The translations under genes and the position numbers were made by a program. A stretch of 64,000 bases of DNA from a virus: positions 17,470 to 81,469 of the IMG/VR virus record IMGVR_UViG_3300032297_000368; one strand, given 5' to 3'. Numbering within the stretch: position 1 is the first letter of the stretch; each line of letters begins with the position of its first letter. Shown here piece by piece: positions 40,831 to 49,177 of the stretch. Under the pieces are notes generated by a model. That model was not told the origin of the DNA, did no database searches, and was given only the letters and a program-made list of their open reading frames with translations.

Positions 40831-41759
40831 TTGAACTCCAGATTCACCATCAATTCTGTTAGGCAAGCGACTGTATTGATCTCAGCATCAGCAACAAAAG
40901 CATTCTTATACTGATAGTCAGCCAAGATAACCACCGCTTGTGGAATAGATTGTGGTTTCAAAGTATCATAAAGATTATCATACAGTTTTCTAAACAAAGT
41001 GGCAGCATCAATATCATTACTAGCAACCCATTTACGAATTGCACCAAAGTCTTTATCTTTCAAAAACTTCACAATGTCATTGATAGCAACATCACCAATT
41101 TGATTTAGAATACCAACATCAATCTTACCAAACTGCGAATATCTTTGCAGTTCATTAATGATACGGCGAAAATCTGGAAAATGTTTCTTGATTAATTCAG
41201 CAATAACTTTATCATCATACTCAATAGTTTCATTAGCCAAAACGGATTGAATTCGTTTGAAGAATTGTCCTGCCATTTGAGCCTTCTCACCATTCTTCAA
41301 CGTGAAGTCAACGACAGCACATCGTGAATGTAGAGGTTCAATGATACGATTTTTAAAATTACACGTGAAGATGAATGAGCAGTTACTAGCAAACTCTTCA
41401 ATAGCATTACGCAATGCTGGTTGTGTAGAATTTGGATTTAGATAATCTGCTTCATCGATAATGATAACTTTACGACCACCCATCAAACTCATAGATGATG
41501 CATAAGTTTTTATCTTAGTTCTGAATACATCGATACCAGATTCATCAGAACCATTGATTACCATGTAATCGCAACCTATCTCGTTGCACATGGCTTTGGC
41601 GATTGTTGTCTTGCCTACTCCTGCTCCACCACTCAGTAGTAGATTTGGAATGTTTTTCTGATTGACGTACTCTTGAAACGGTTGCTTCAAACGGTCTGGA
41701 AGAATACAATCCAGAACCGTTTGAGGCCGGTACTTCTCTGTCCATAATAAATGTTGCAT
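40827..41759 (-). CDS. gp44: Clamp-loader ATPase (T4 gp44-like)
   Basis: 310 residues, AAA+ family. LLWTEKYRPQTVLDCILP at the N terminus, Walker A LSGGAGVGKTTIAKAM (about 42-57), Walker B KVIIIDEADYLN (about 100), sensor 1 SFIFTCNFKNRI and the SRC motif at LHSRC (arginine finger). Size like T4 gp44 (319). Ribosome binding site GAAAGG lies 6 bases before the ATG. Confidence 0.94.
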   Translation of the reverse strand: MQHLLWTEKYRPQTVLDCILPDRLKQPFQEYVNQKNIPNLLLSGGAGVGKTTIAKAMCNEIGCDYMVINGSDESGIDVFRTKIKTYASSMSLMGGRKVIIIDEADYLNPNSTQPALRNAIEEFASNCSFIFTCNFKNRIIEPLHSRCAVVDFTLKNGEKAQMAGQFFKRIQSVLANETIEYDDKVIAELIKKHFPDFRRIINELQRYSQFGKIDVGILNQIGDVAINDIVKFLKDKDFGAIRKWVASNDIDAATLFRKLYDNLYDTLKPQSIPQAVVILADYQYKNAFVADAEINTVACLTELMVNLEFK

Positions 41760-41823
41760 AAGAACCTTTCACATAAATCATAATATATTACTATAAGGAA
41801 TAAAACGAAAATAAAAATATATA

Positions 41824-42831
41824 TTAAACTACAATCAAATCTTGTTCACCAGCTTTAACATCTTGAGGTAAAAAACCTACAACTTGCCAAGGAAAAGTTT
41901 TGTGTTCTAGATAATATTTCATGACATCTAATAAAGCAGTTTCAAGTTTTTGAAAATTATTTACCATCTTATCACGTTTTTCTTTCAAAGGATATTTTTC
42001 CGTCGGAGATTTTGTGTGACAAATAAAATATGAAGTTGATCCTGTTTCTGAAAACTTTTTAGCTGCGCTCATAATATATTCATACTCATAACCTTCTAAC
42101 ACCGACCAACCAAAAGATTTTCTTTTCTTATCGAATTCACCACTAGTAACATAATCAGTTGTTTTCTGAACAAAATTATTAACATCGTGTGGAGTATAAG
42201 TGACGGTATCAGAATAAACAGCAACGCCATTTTTCTGCATGTTACGAACGACATCACGAATTACTTTTGCTTTTGTATTACCATGCATATTTTTACAGTG
42301 TGCATCCAAATAATCACGAATACTATCACAATTAGGTTCGACAAGTTTAGAATTGTGATCTAAAAGTCTGCAAATAATATTTACAGCATCATCTTCACTT
42401 GTTTCTAAATGTGGAGGGTGATCGTTTTCATCTAACTGAAGCGTTCTTAGAGAATCTTCATAAGTGGATTTTTCATCACCAGTAATTGCATATACATCGA
42501 AAATCCATTTATTGTAATTATTAGCCAACAAAGCTTCCAATCTATGATTTCCAGCAATTAACTCATATTCGTAAGTATGACCATCTATTAGTTGTACTTT
42601 TTCACGAACTATAGGTGGAGACTTAGAATAATTTATTCCGTTTCTAAAAGATTCGGTTAATCTCTGAATATTATTATAGTTCTTACCTTTTTTTCTAACA
42701 GGATTATCTTTGAGTGGTGGAATGTAAATCTTGAAAATATCAATAATTGATCTATCAAGATACTTTACGCCGGGGGTGTTGTAGCGTCCAAAGGTTACTT
42801 TAGACGGATCGAGGGTGTTAATATCAAACAT
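41824..42831 (-). CDS. ParB-like N-terminal-domain protein
   Basis: 335 residues. PPIVREKVQLIDGHTYEYELI followed by AGNHRLEALLANNY (about 72-106) is the ParB/Srx-type motif (G-N-H-R-x-x-A). The rest is helical with no second domain I recognise. Phage ParB-like proteins can be nucleases, CTP-binding partition factors or regulators. Located between sliding clamp and clamp loader. A hairpin (42851-42885) precedes it. Confidence 0.65.
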   Translation of the reverse strand: MFDINTLDPSKVTFGRYNTPGVKYLDRSIIDIFKIYIPPLKDNPVRKKGKNYNNIQRLTESFRNGINYSKSPPIVREKVQLIDGHTYEYELIAGNHRLEALLANNYNKWIFDVYAITGDEKSTYEDSLRTLQLDENDHPPHLETSEDDAVNIICRLLDHNSKLVEPNCDSIRDYLDAHCKNMHGNTKAKVIRDVVRNMQKNGVAVYSDTVTYTPHDVNNFVQKTTDYVTSGEFDKKRKSFGWSVLEGYEYEYIMSAAKKFSETGSTSYFICHTKSPTEKYPLKEKRDKMVNNFQKLETALLDVMKYYLEHKTFPWQVVGFLPQDVKAGEQDLIVV

Positions 42832-42850
42832 ATACTTCTCCTATAAAATT

Positions 42851-42885
42851 CATACTTGGAGATCAAACGTCTACCGTTAAGTATG
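42851..42885 (-). other. Inverted repeat in the leader of the ParB-like gene
   Basis: CATACTT (42851-42857) and AAGTATG (42879-42885) form a 7-bp stem with a 21-base loop, 20 bases upstream of the ATG at 42831. It could be an operator or a leader structure. There is no T-run for a terminator. Confidence 0.35.
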
Positions 42886-42897
42886 AAGTGGGTTTAA

Positions 42898-42922
42898 AAT
42901 CTCCCACCCAACGTGGGAGATT
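42898..42922 (-). terminator. Rho-independent terminator after the sliding clamp
   Basis: 10-bp stem AATCTCCCAC / GTGGGAGATT with a 5-base loop, followed on the minus strand by TTTT. Ends the transcript of gp45 and upstream genes. Confidence 0.75.
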
Positions 42923-42942
42923 GTGCTGCAAAAGATATTTAG

Positions 42943-43638
42943 TTATTTTGCTTTTTCAAACTTTGAACCAACTTCTACAGCAATCCAATACTGTAATGGT
43001 TGTTTCTTATTTTTGAAATGAGCAACAGGAACTCCGTTGTTTGTGGAGTATTCAACATCATATTCACCAACTAAAACTTTTTGTAACGTTTCTGTTTTAA
43101 ACATAATACGATACTTGTCTCCGTTACCTTCACCAATCTCTAGTGCTTCAGTGCTTGCAGCATCATTCGAGGCATCGAAAGTAACCAACTTGATTTTTTC
43201 ACCATCAGATTCGATTGAAATGTGAGTGGAAGATAATACGTTTGCAGCTTTCAATAACAAAGTAAAATCAGTCTCAGTCAAAACAAACTTAACGTCAACG
43301 GTAGTTAATTTGATTGAATTTTCTGGTGGTACTGTGATGGTTTTAACATCAGCAAAACGATACTTCAGTTTAGAACGACCTTTGTTACCAACAATCATAA
43401 CATGCTTGTCATCGAATTCAAACGATGAATCATCACCATGCAAAGAGATTACTGATAGGAAGTTATTGACATCATGAATACCAAACTCATTAGGAATATC
43501 TTCAGTGATTGTGGCTTCTGAAAGGATATTCTTATGTGCCGATACGGTCTTCAGGGTCTTGCCTTTGCGAAACAGCATACCTTGGTTGATGCTCGCAAAG
43601 TTTTTAAGAATGCCTAGTGTTTCATTTGAAAATTTCAT
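42943..43638 (-). CDS. gp45: Sliding clamp (T4 gp45-like)
   Basis: 231 residues, same size as T4 gp45 (228). MKFSNETLGILKNFASINQG, FGIHDVNNFLSVISL and MIVGNKGRSKLKYRFA match T4-like clamps. A trimer encircles DNA, tethers gp43 and, in late transcription, is the mobile activator for gp55-RNA polymerase. Followed by a strong terminator. Confidence 0.9.
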   Translation of the reverse strand: MKFSNETLGILKNFASINQGMLFRKGKTLKTVSAHKNILSEATITEDIPNEFGIHDVNNFLSVISLHGDDSSFEFDDKHVMIVGNKGRSKLKYRFADVKTITVPPENSIKLTTVDVKFVLTETDFTLLLKAANVLSSTHISIESDGEKIKLVTFDASNDAASTEALEIGEGNGDKYRIMFKTETLQKVLVGEYDVEYSTNNGVPVAHFKNKKQPLQYWIAVEVGSKFEKAK

Positions 43639-43653
43639 TTTAAAACCTCATAA

Positions 43654-44016
43654 TTAAGAATTATCAACTACAGAATATAGTATATCATGTTCATACAAAA
43701 ACATCAAGCAGCAAATTGCATGTGCTAAGTGATGTCTTCCTGAATCTGAATCTATTTGTTCACCTTCTTTCCATGCCCACATGTGTCTTTGTGCAGCATC
43801 GAAATAACGATTGATAGAATCAGGAACATGTTTCCAATTTCCTGGTTCATATTTTTCAGCACCAAACGTTAACACATCAGCAGTAGCTTTAAGTGCTAAT
43901 GGTGGTAAAAGACCATAACGTATTTTACCACCATCAAACTTACGACCACCTGTTGTTGCTGTTTGAGATGCCTTGATGCTCTCTTCAATAGAGGCTCTAA
44001 TAGCATCTCGATCCAT
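43654..44016 (-). CDS. dATP/dGTP diphosphohydrolase-like (DUF5664)
   Basis: 120 residues. GGRKFDGGKIRYGLLPPLAL, LTFGAEKYEPGNWKHV and HMWAWKEGEQIDSDSGRHHL are characteristic of the DUF5664 / dATP-dGTP diphosphohydrolase family (MazZ-like members hydrolyse dGTP or dATP). Probably adjusts the dNTP pool. Shares one base with the upstream gene (TAATG). Confidence 0.82.
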   Translation of the reverse strand: MDRDAIRASIEESIKASQTATTGGRKFDGGKIRYGLLPPLALKATADVLTFGAEKYEPGNWKHVPDSINRYFDAAQRHMWAWKEGEQIDSDSGRHHLAHAICCLMFLYEHDILYSVVDNS

Positions 44017-44810
44017 TACAGTCTACCTGTAAGTTCAGCAACCTTAGGCATGTTACCAGTGAATGCGTAACTACCGATGTGTTGAGTTCTCATCCATGGA
44101 CACAGATAGATTTGTCCACCAATTTTACGCCACCACTGACAGAACATATAATCTTCTGAAAGATAACGGTGTGAAACTGGATCAATCACTGTATCAAAGT
44201 AAGCATGAATGTAACGTGAGCCATCAAAGTGTGCTTGACCAACATGATCTGGTTTATATTGAAGTTCAGGATATGCATCCTTAAACTTAGTAAACACTTC
44301 ACGTTTAATCATCATGAAGCCTGTACCAATTTCCATAACTTCTAATGGTTCGCTTACTTGAAACTGTTGAGTGCCATGTACTACGTTGAATACATATTCA
44401 CCAACTAGATTTTCTAGTTCACGTGCCTCTAATTGTGGATGTGTACGTGCTGCATGTGCAATGTTAGCCCAATTGATAGACTTCTTAGGATAAGGAGCGC
44501 CAATAACATCCTTATCTAAAGCCATTAAGGCAACAACGTCTTGTGGATTAAAATGAATATCAGAATCCAAAAACAATAGGTGAGAACAATCTGAACGGAG
44601 AAATTCATCGACTAGATAATTTCTTGCTCGTGTGATTAGTGATTCGTTGAATAGGAAGGAAAACTTTGTTGCTACACCGTATTGGTTTAACATGTTTTGT
44701 AAATCTAAGGAAGACTTAGCATACAAACCATGGCATTGGCCACCATACATTGGTGTTGCTACAAATAATTTATTTTTTTTCAAGTCATCGATTTTTACTT
44801 GTATTTCCAT
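44016..44810 (-). CDS. Putative GT-A glycosyltransferase
   Basis: 264 residues. KKNKLFVATPMYGGQCHGLY start, LITRARNYLVDEFL, and LLFLDSDIHFNPQDVV with a D-x-D metal motif (about 81-83), then a HRYLSEDYMFCQWWRKIGG acceptor loop. This type is frequent in marine phages. It may glycosylate DNA, virion or host envelope; it is not in the main glycan block but beside the clamp gene. Product unknown. Confidence 0.7.
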   Translation of the reverse strand: MEIQVKIDDLKKNKLFVATPMYGGQCHGLYAKSSLDLQNMLNQYGVATKFSFLFNESLITRARNYLVDEFLRSDCSHLLFLDSDIHFNPQDVVALMALDKDVIGAPYPKKSINWANIAHAARTHPQLEARELENLVGEYVFNVVHGTQQFQVSEPLEVMEIGTGFMMIKREVFTKFKDAYPELQYKPDHVGQAHFDGSRYIHAYFDTVIDPVSHRYLSEDYMFCQWWRKIGGQIYLCPWMRTQHIGSYAFTGNMPKVAELTGRL

Positions 44811-44821
44811 AATTTACCCAT

Positions 44822-44859
44822 AAAAAAAAGAGGAGAGATACTATTATATATCTCTCCTC
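44822..44859 (-). terminator. Strong Rho-independent terminator after the winged-helix gene
   Basis: Perfect 11-bp stem (44830-44840 with 44849-44859, GAGGAGAGATA / TATCTCTCCTC), 8-base loop, then TTTTTTTT on the minus strand. Confidence 0.9.
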
Positions 44860-44879
44860 GAGCCTAAAATTTAATTATT

Positions 44880-45152
44880 TTAGGCAAAAGCACTTTCGCC
44901 TTTAGCTTTGAGTGCTGCGATACCAGCAGCAACTACACGCTTAGAAGGAGTACCTAGGCGATAGTAAGAAACTTTTTCGCCATTTGCATTTACTCGTGTG
45001 TTTAAGTAAATAGCATGACCGTCATTGCGAAGGTCATTGATTGTTGCGGATGGGTTTGAAACACCAAACACGCTTTGCATTTTAGCTGCGGTCAAAGTGT
45101 TATAACCATCTTTTTTAGAAAGATACGCAAGAATTTTAGATTTAACAGACAT
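44880..45152 (-). CDS. Small winged-helix DNA-binding protein
   Basis: 90 residues. YNTLTAAKMQSVFGVSNPSA reads as helix-turn-helix, then TINDLRNDGHAIYLNTRV as recognition helix and wing. Basic and compact. It is a single-gene unit: its own near-consensus sigma70 promoter, an 80-base leader with a hairpin, and a perfect terminator. That layout suggests an abundant early DNA-binding regulator. Target unknown. Confidence 0.72.
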   Translation of the reverse strand: MSVKSKILAYLSKKDGYNTLTAAKMQSVFGVSNPSATINDLRNDGHAIYLNTRVNANGEKVSYYRLGTPSKRVVAAGIAALKAKGESAFA

Positions 45153-45172
45153 TACAAATACCTCATAAAGTT

Positions 45173-45217
45173 AAAAAAGTGAATCGCTGCATTTACTACC
45201 AGACCGAGATGCGATTC
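45173..45217 (-). promoter_or_regulatory. Leader hairpin with T-run (attenuator candidate)
   Basis: In the leader of the winged-helix gene, GAATCGC and GCGATTC form a 7-bp stem with a 23-base loop, followed by AC and TTTTTT (45173-45178). This looks like a weak intrinsic terminator ahead of the gene. It could attenuate transcription or just stabilise the message. Confidence 0.45.
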
Positions 45218-45238
45218 GTTATCTCAGAATATAAAACA

Positions 45239-45267
45239 AGTATAATATAATTAATTATCAAAGTCAA
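45239..45267 (-). promoter_or_regulatory. Sigma70-type promoter for the winged-helix gene
   Basis: -35 TTGACT (45262-45267), 17-base spacer, -10 TATACT (45239-45244). It immediately follows the terminator of the CobS-like gene. Confidence 0.78.
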
Positions 45268-45270
45268 TAG

Positions 45271-45299
45271 AAAAAGAGGCAAATAATATTATTTGCCTC
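45271..45299 (-). terminator. Rho-independent terminator after the CobS-like gene
   Basis: A perfect 24-base palindrome (45276-45299, GAGGCAAATAAT and its complement) followed by TTTTT on the minus strand, beginning 5 bases past the stop codon. Confidence 0.85.
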
Positions 45300-45304
45300 A
45301 CTGA

Positions 45305-46498
45305 TTAGAACGGTATTTCTTGACCAACGGTATTGTTGGTAACAGTGCTTGCAACCGTATTAGCAGTCTCAACTGAAGCATCCAGTTTAGTGTACAGGTC
45401 TAAGAATGATGCCTTAGTGTCCTCATCAAAACGATTCAAGCAGTATGAAAGTGCCTTGACACGATCTTTATAGATACCGAATGTACGTGCAATGTGTACC
45501 AAACGGCGAGTAGCAATAACCTCATCACAACCGCCATCACGGAACGTTTGACGGATAACATCTGCCCATGTAACTAACTTATCGGCAAATTCGTTATCTT
45601 CAGCACCAACGGCTTTCAATTCACCACGAATGATTTTCTTTTCGACAGCAACTGGCGGCCAATCCTGTTCGAATGTATTCACAAAGCGCTCTAAGAATGC
45701 TTCATTCAATACGTTAGTAAACATGAAACGACCATCTTCAGAACCTTTACCTTTAGTATTAGCAGTGGCGAAGATTGTAAAACCTGCAGCAGGTGTTACC
45801 AATTCGTTTTTCTTTTTGAGTAAGAAAGGTTTGCCTTCTAATACACGCTGTAAACAGGAAAGATTCTGAGCACCATAATCAATCTCATCAATACATAAGA
45901 CCGCACCTTCACGTGCTGCTACAGTAACGGGGCCATCACGCCATTCCATCTGGCCGTTAATCAACACAAAGTTACCTAACAGATCAGATTCATCAGATTC
46001 GGGTGTCATTGATACGCAAATAAATTTACGTTTTAATTTAGCACAAGCCTGTTCGATTGACATTGTTTTACCGTTACCAGATTGACCAGTAACGAAAACA
46101 GGAAAGAATTGATTCGATTGAATGATATTAACCACATCATCAAAGTTACCAAAAGGTACATAATTCTTGTAAACTTTAGGAACTAAATCGGTTGCTTCTA
46201 AATCGGTAGTGATATTAGAAATACGATTACCAGATTTTTCGGTCATAGGAATTACCTTTGCTACAGAAGCAGATAGTGCCGCAATTTGCAATTCATCATT
46301 CGAAGCTACAGCTTTAAAATCTGAACCTGTTTTATAAACGCCACGAGAAATTTTATTAGCCTCGTCATTAATATACCAATAAGGTATAGCCAAATTGTTA
46401 TCAGCACATAAGTCTTTAATTTCGGCAAGTTTAATTTCTGGTTGGCCGAATGTTGTCAAAAGATCAATAAACTTTTGACGCTTTGCAGAATTACTCAT
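45305..46498 (-). CDS. cobS: CobS/MoxR-like AAA+ ATPase
   Basis: 397 residues from ATG 46498, with GGAG eight bases upstream; an in-frame GTG at 46507 is less likely. Walker A FVTGQSGNGKTMSIEQA (about 134), Walker B VLCIDEIDYG, sensor 1 FTIFATANTKGKGSED. Resembles CobS, the AAA+ subunit of aerobic cobaltochelatase, common in T4-like marine phages. The adjacent upstream gene codes for a CobT-like VWA protein, the usual MoxR-type partner. Own promoter and terminator. Whether the substrate is cobalt-corrinoid is unproven. Confidence 0.85.
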   Translation of the reverse strand: MSNSAKRQKFIDLLTTFGQPEIKLAEIKDLCADNNLAIPYWYINDEANKISRGVYKTGSDFKAVASNDELQIAALSASVAKVIPMTEKSGNRISNITTDLEATDLVPKVYKNYVPFGNFDDVVNIIQSNQFFPVFVTGQSGNGKTMSIEQACAKLKRKFICVSMTPESDESDLLGNFVLINGQMEWRDGPVTVAAREGAVLCIDEIDYGAQNLSCLQRVLEGKPFLLKKKNELVTPAAGFTIFATANTKGKGSEDGRFMFTNVLNEAFLERFVNTFEQDWPPVAVEKKIIRGELKAVGAEDNEFADKLVTWADVIRQTFRDGGCDEVIATRRLVHIARTFGIYKDRVKALSYCLNRFDEDTKASFLDLYTKLDASVETANTVASTVTNNTVGQEIPF

Positions 46499-46530
46499 AA
46501 TATACACTCCATGTCACTATCAATACTACC

Positions 46531-46558
46531 ATTATATCACGCTGACGGAATAAGTCAA
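46531..46558 (-). promoter_or_regulatory. Sigma70-type promoter for the CobS-like gene
   Basis: -35 TTGACT (46553-46558), 16-base spacer, -10 TATAAT (46531-46536). A 5' part TTGACTTATTC is shared with the promoter at 48912-48940. Confidence 0.8.
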
Positions 46559-46563
46559 CCACT

Positions 46564-48882
46564 TTATACAGCTATTTCTTGTATGAAACGTGAGACCAGT
46601 ACTCGGTTTACCTGACGTTTTTTGTTATATTTACCAAAAGCACTTTTAAGTTTGCCTGCGGTAACATTACCGTTAATCTCCAACTCTTCGTTATCAATTT
46701 GTAAATTATCGCCACCAGCAATAAAGTAAAATTTACGGTAGCCAAAATTGTGTGATTCTAAGAATTTTTCAGTTTTCAATTCTTGCATTTTTTCTTTAAG
46801 AATCGGTGAATTTCTATATTCAGATTCATAGTGATGACGACCAGGTATTAATGTTTCATCAATCTTATCGATCAAAGTTTTTTTATCATCAAATCTAAAA
46901 TGACGGAACAAAGCATTTCTAGCTGATGAACCTTTCTCAGTGATAAAGAAAGCAAAAGTTTTAGCACCGGTGGTATCTGTTAACCACTGTAAAGCAGCAC
47001 CTGTCATATCGTTATCTTCACGTGATAACAGATAACTTTTTTTAGTTTTATTATCAGTAAGAATGACGTTTTCACGGTTAAGATTATAATAACTTTGAGG
47101 TTTATGTAGTGCTTTAGGATCACTTACATACCGATTAGTAGCATCAGCATCACCGTCTTGAATAAAAACAATATTCACCAAGTCTAAATTATTATTTTGT
47201 TTAAACGAATCTACAATAGGTTTTACCGCAAAAACAGTTTCATTAAATGGTGTTGCACTCAGTGTTTCTGTTGGCGGTAAACCACCATGAGCTCTGTTAT
47301 AATAACTATCAGGATTACTATAATCATAAAGGCTTCTGATATACAATAAATTTTTAACAGCCTTAGTATATTCACTACCGCTCATGCGAGAATTTAAATA
47401 CTCACGTAGGAAAACATCATCTAAGTATAAATCATTCAGATTGTTTTCAAAACATGGTGGTATGCTCTCATCAAAGTCAATAGAGTATTCTAATTTTCTA
47501 ACAACTTGAGCGTCACCAAAACCATAAACAATAAAAGGAATATTTACTTTACGGCAAAACATAGTTAAGATTAAAACCTGTTCGATAGAACCTGCCATAT
47601 TGTTTGACATTGAACCAGATTTATCTAACAGAATAACTAAGCCATGAGATTTACCTTTTGGTGTTTTTGTAAGTTTACGGAAGATAGAATCATCAAGTTT
47701 ATACTTGTAGATTTTACCCATGTCAAGATCACCACTGGTAGATAATTTAGTTTTAGCATAAGATTTTGCCGCTTTACGCATTTCAAATTCTTTTGCCAAT
47801 AGTGAAATGTATCTCTCATTCTTTTTCTTAAACTCATTTAATGAATCATTAGATTCGAGTACCGAAGCACCACGGTGTTCAATGACATAATTGGTAATAC
47901 CTGCATGTACTTTTTCAGCAGGTGTAATAATGTTTTTCAGATTAGGTGTTGGTACATTAATATAAACAAAAGGTTTAGATTCTTTTGATAACAATTCAGT
48001 TTCACGTAAACGGAAACTCTCATCGGTTTCACATGTAGGTTCGAATGAATTATTATCGTAAGATTCTTTATCACGATTTATTTCGGATGATTCTTCACCT
48101 TCCTCATCATCACCTTCACCGTCTTTAGCATTTAAAGGCTTACCATCTTCACCTTCATCACCCTCTTCATCACCATCACCTGTAGTGTCAGCATTAGATT
48201 CTTCACCGTACTCTGATTCGATCTCAGATTCGGAATCATAATCATCATCACCGTCACCTTCACTCAGGTCATAATCTTCTTGCAAATCTTTTAACAATTG
48301 CTGTTCTTGTTTTTCTTGCTGTTCTTGTTTAGAATATGCCCATACTTTATCAGTAACAGCAACAACATCTTCCCAAGTTTCACAAGCAAAAACTTCATCT
48401 ACCAGTTTTTGTTCTTCTGGTGTAAAATCTAAACCAGCAGTGGTGAATAAAGATTTAAAGTGTAAGTTTAAACGGTCGATAAAAAACAATTCACTTACAG
48501 GACGGCCTTTGATACCGAAAAAATCTTCTTGATTGAATTTTTCGTAGGCAGTTTTAAATGATTTTTTAAGACCGGGGTAACGGCGTTTAATTTTCTTTTC
48601 GATACGAGCATCTTCAATAACATTTAAGAAATGCTTGTAACCTTTACCTTTAGTACATACAGCATCATGCCAACCTTGTTGAGGTGTTTCAGTAGCATGG
48701 CCTACCTCATGACCTAACAAAAGATCATAAGTATCACCGCCCATATCTTTCCAGATGGGGCAAACTAATGTACGGTTTTTCAAATCGAAATACGCTGTTT
48801 GAACCTTAGCGTGTTGGACTGTAATATTTTCGGTGGCCATCAGCTTGGCCAATTGGGATTTAGACTCTACGGTAAATGTCAT
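46564..48882 (-). CDS. CobT-like protein: HExxH metallopeptidase-like plus VWA domain
   Basis: 772 residues. N-terminal LLLGHEVGHATET has H58-E-x-x-H62, a zinc-metallopeptidase motif. A central acidic low-complexity region (about 200-275, mostly D/E/G/S) is like CobT. A von Willebrand A domain follows with MIDAS LLDKSGSMSNN (about 414) and FIQDGDADATNR. VWA proteins pair with MoxR/CobS ATPases, and that partner is the next gene. May be a chelatase subunit or a protein-remodelling complex; the HExxH end is not in cellular CobT. Confidence 0.8.
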   Translation of the reverse strand: MTFTVESKSQLAKLMATENITVQHAKVQTAYFDLKNRTLVCPIWKDMGGDTYDLLLGHEVGHATETPQQGWHDAVCTKGKGYKHFLNVIEDARIEKKIKRRYPGLKKSFKTAYEKFNQEDFFGIKGRPVSELFFIDRLNLHFKSLFTTAGLDFTPEEQKLVDEVFACETWEDVVAVTDKVWAYSKQEQQEKQEQQLLKDLQEDYDLSEGDGDDDYDSESEIESEYGEESNADTTGDGDEEGDEGEDGKPLNAKDGEGDDEEGEESSEINRDKESYDNNSFEPTCETDESFRLRETELLSKESKPFVYINVPTPNLKNIITPAEKVHAGITNYVIEHRGASVLESNDSLNEFKKKNERYISLLAKEFEMRKAAKSYAKTKLSTSGDLDMGKIYKYKLDDSIFRKLTKTPKGKSHGLVILLDKSGSMSNNMAGSIEQVLILTMFCRKVNIPFIVYGFGDAQVVRKLEYSIDFDESIPPCFENNLNDLYLDDVFLREYLNSRMSGSEYTKAVKNLLYIRSLYDYSNPDSYYNRAHGGLPPTETLSATPFNETVFAVKPIVDSFKQNNNLDLVNIVFIQDGDADATNRYVSDPKALHKPQSYYNLNRENVILTDNKTKKSYLLSREDNDMTGAALQWLTDTTGAKTFAFFITEKGSSARNALFRHFRFDDKKTLIDKIDETLIPGRHHYESEYRNSPILKEKMQELKTEKFLESHNFGYRKFYFIAGGDNLQIDNEELEINGNVTAGKLKSAFGKYNKKRQVNRVLVSRFIQEIAV

Positions 48883-48898
48883 TTTGATAATCTCTCAT

Positions 48899-49087
48899 TT
48901 ATTCAGATTCTATTATATCATTTTCAAAAGAATAAGTCAAGTATTCCTGATATTCAGGTAACTTTTCAATCTCGGACATTATCTTTTTGATACCAAATTG
49001 ACGTATTGCACATTTGATATCTAAGATTGCATATTGATAACTGTTATCAATATGATATTCATCGTAAATCTGTTGTAATTTTGACAT
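48899..49087 (-). CDS. Small protein of unknown function
   Basis: 62 residues from ATG 49087 (GAGGAAAAC upstream); the in-frame upstream ATG at 49105 sits at the predicted transcription start. Helical: SKLQQIYDEYHIDNSYQYAI and YSFENDIIESE. No family recognised. Has its own promoter and contains the promoter of the CobT-like gene in its 3' part. Confidence 0.6.
   Translation of the reverse strand: MSKLQQIYDEYHIDNSYQYAILDIKCAIRQFGIKKIMSEIEKLPEYQEYLTYSFENDIIESE
48912..48940 (-). promoter_or_regulatory. Sigma70-type promoter for the CobT-like gene
   Basis: -35 TTGACT (48935-48940), 17-base spacer, -10 TATAAT (48912-48917), inside the 3' end of the small upstream gene. Confidence 0.8.
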
Positions 49088-49111
49088 GTTTTCCTCACTG
49101 TTCATGTTACC

Positions 49112-49139
49112 ATTATACCAGAACCAGTGAGTAAGTCAA
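49112..49139 (-). promoter_or_regulatory. Sigma70-type promoter for the 62-residue gene
   Basis: -35 TTGACT (49134-49139), 16-base spacer, -10 TATAAT (49112-49117). It begins directly after the T-run of the terminator at 49141-49170. Confidence 0.8.
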
Positions 49140-49140
49140 T

Positions 49141-49170
49141 AGAAAAAGTGTTGTAAAAATACAACACTTT
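49141..49170 (-). terminator. Rho-independent terminator closing the structured RNA region
   Basis: Perfect 10-bp stem (49145-49154 with 49161-49170, AAAGTGTTGT / ACAACACTTT), 6-base loop, T-run TTTTTCT on the minus strand. Confidence 0.85.
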
Positions 49171-49177
49171 GGGAAGA

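Noticed and set aside
41760-41823. AT-rich gap before gp44, possible promoter
   Set aside because: TATTAT-like boxes occur, but no -35 or MotA-like box at proper distance; the gap is simply very AT-rich.
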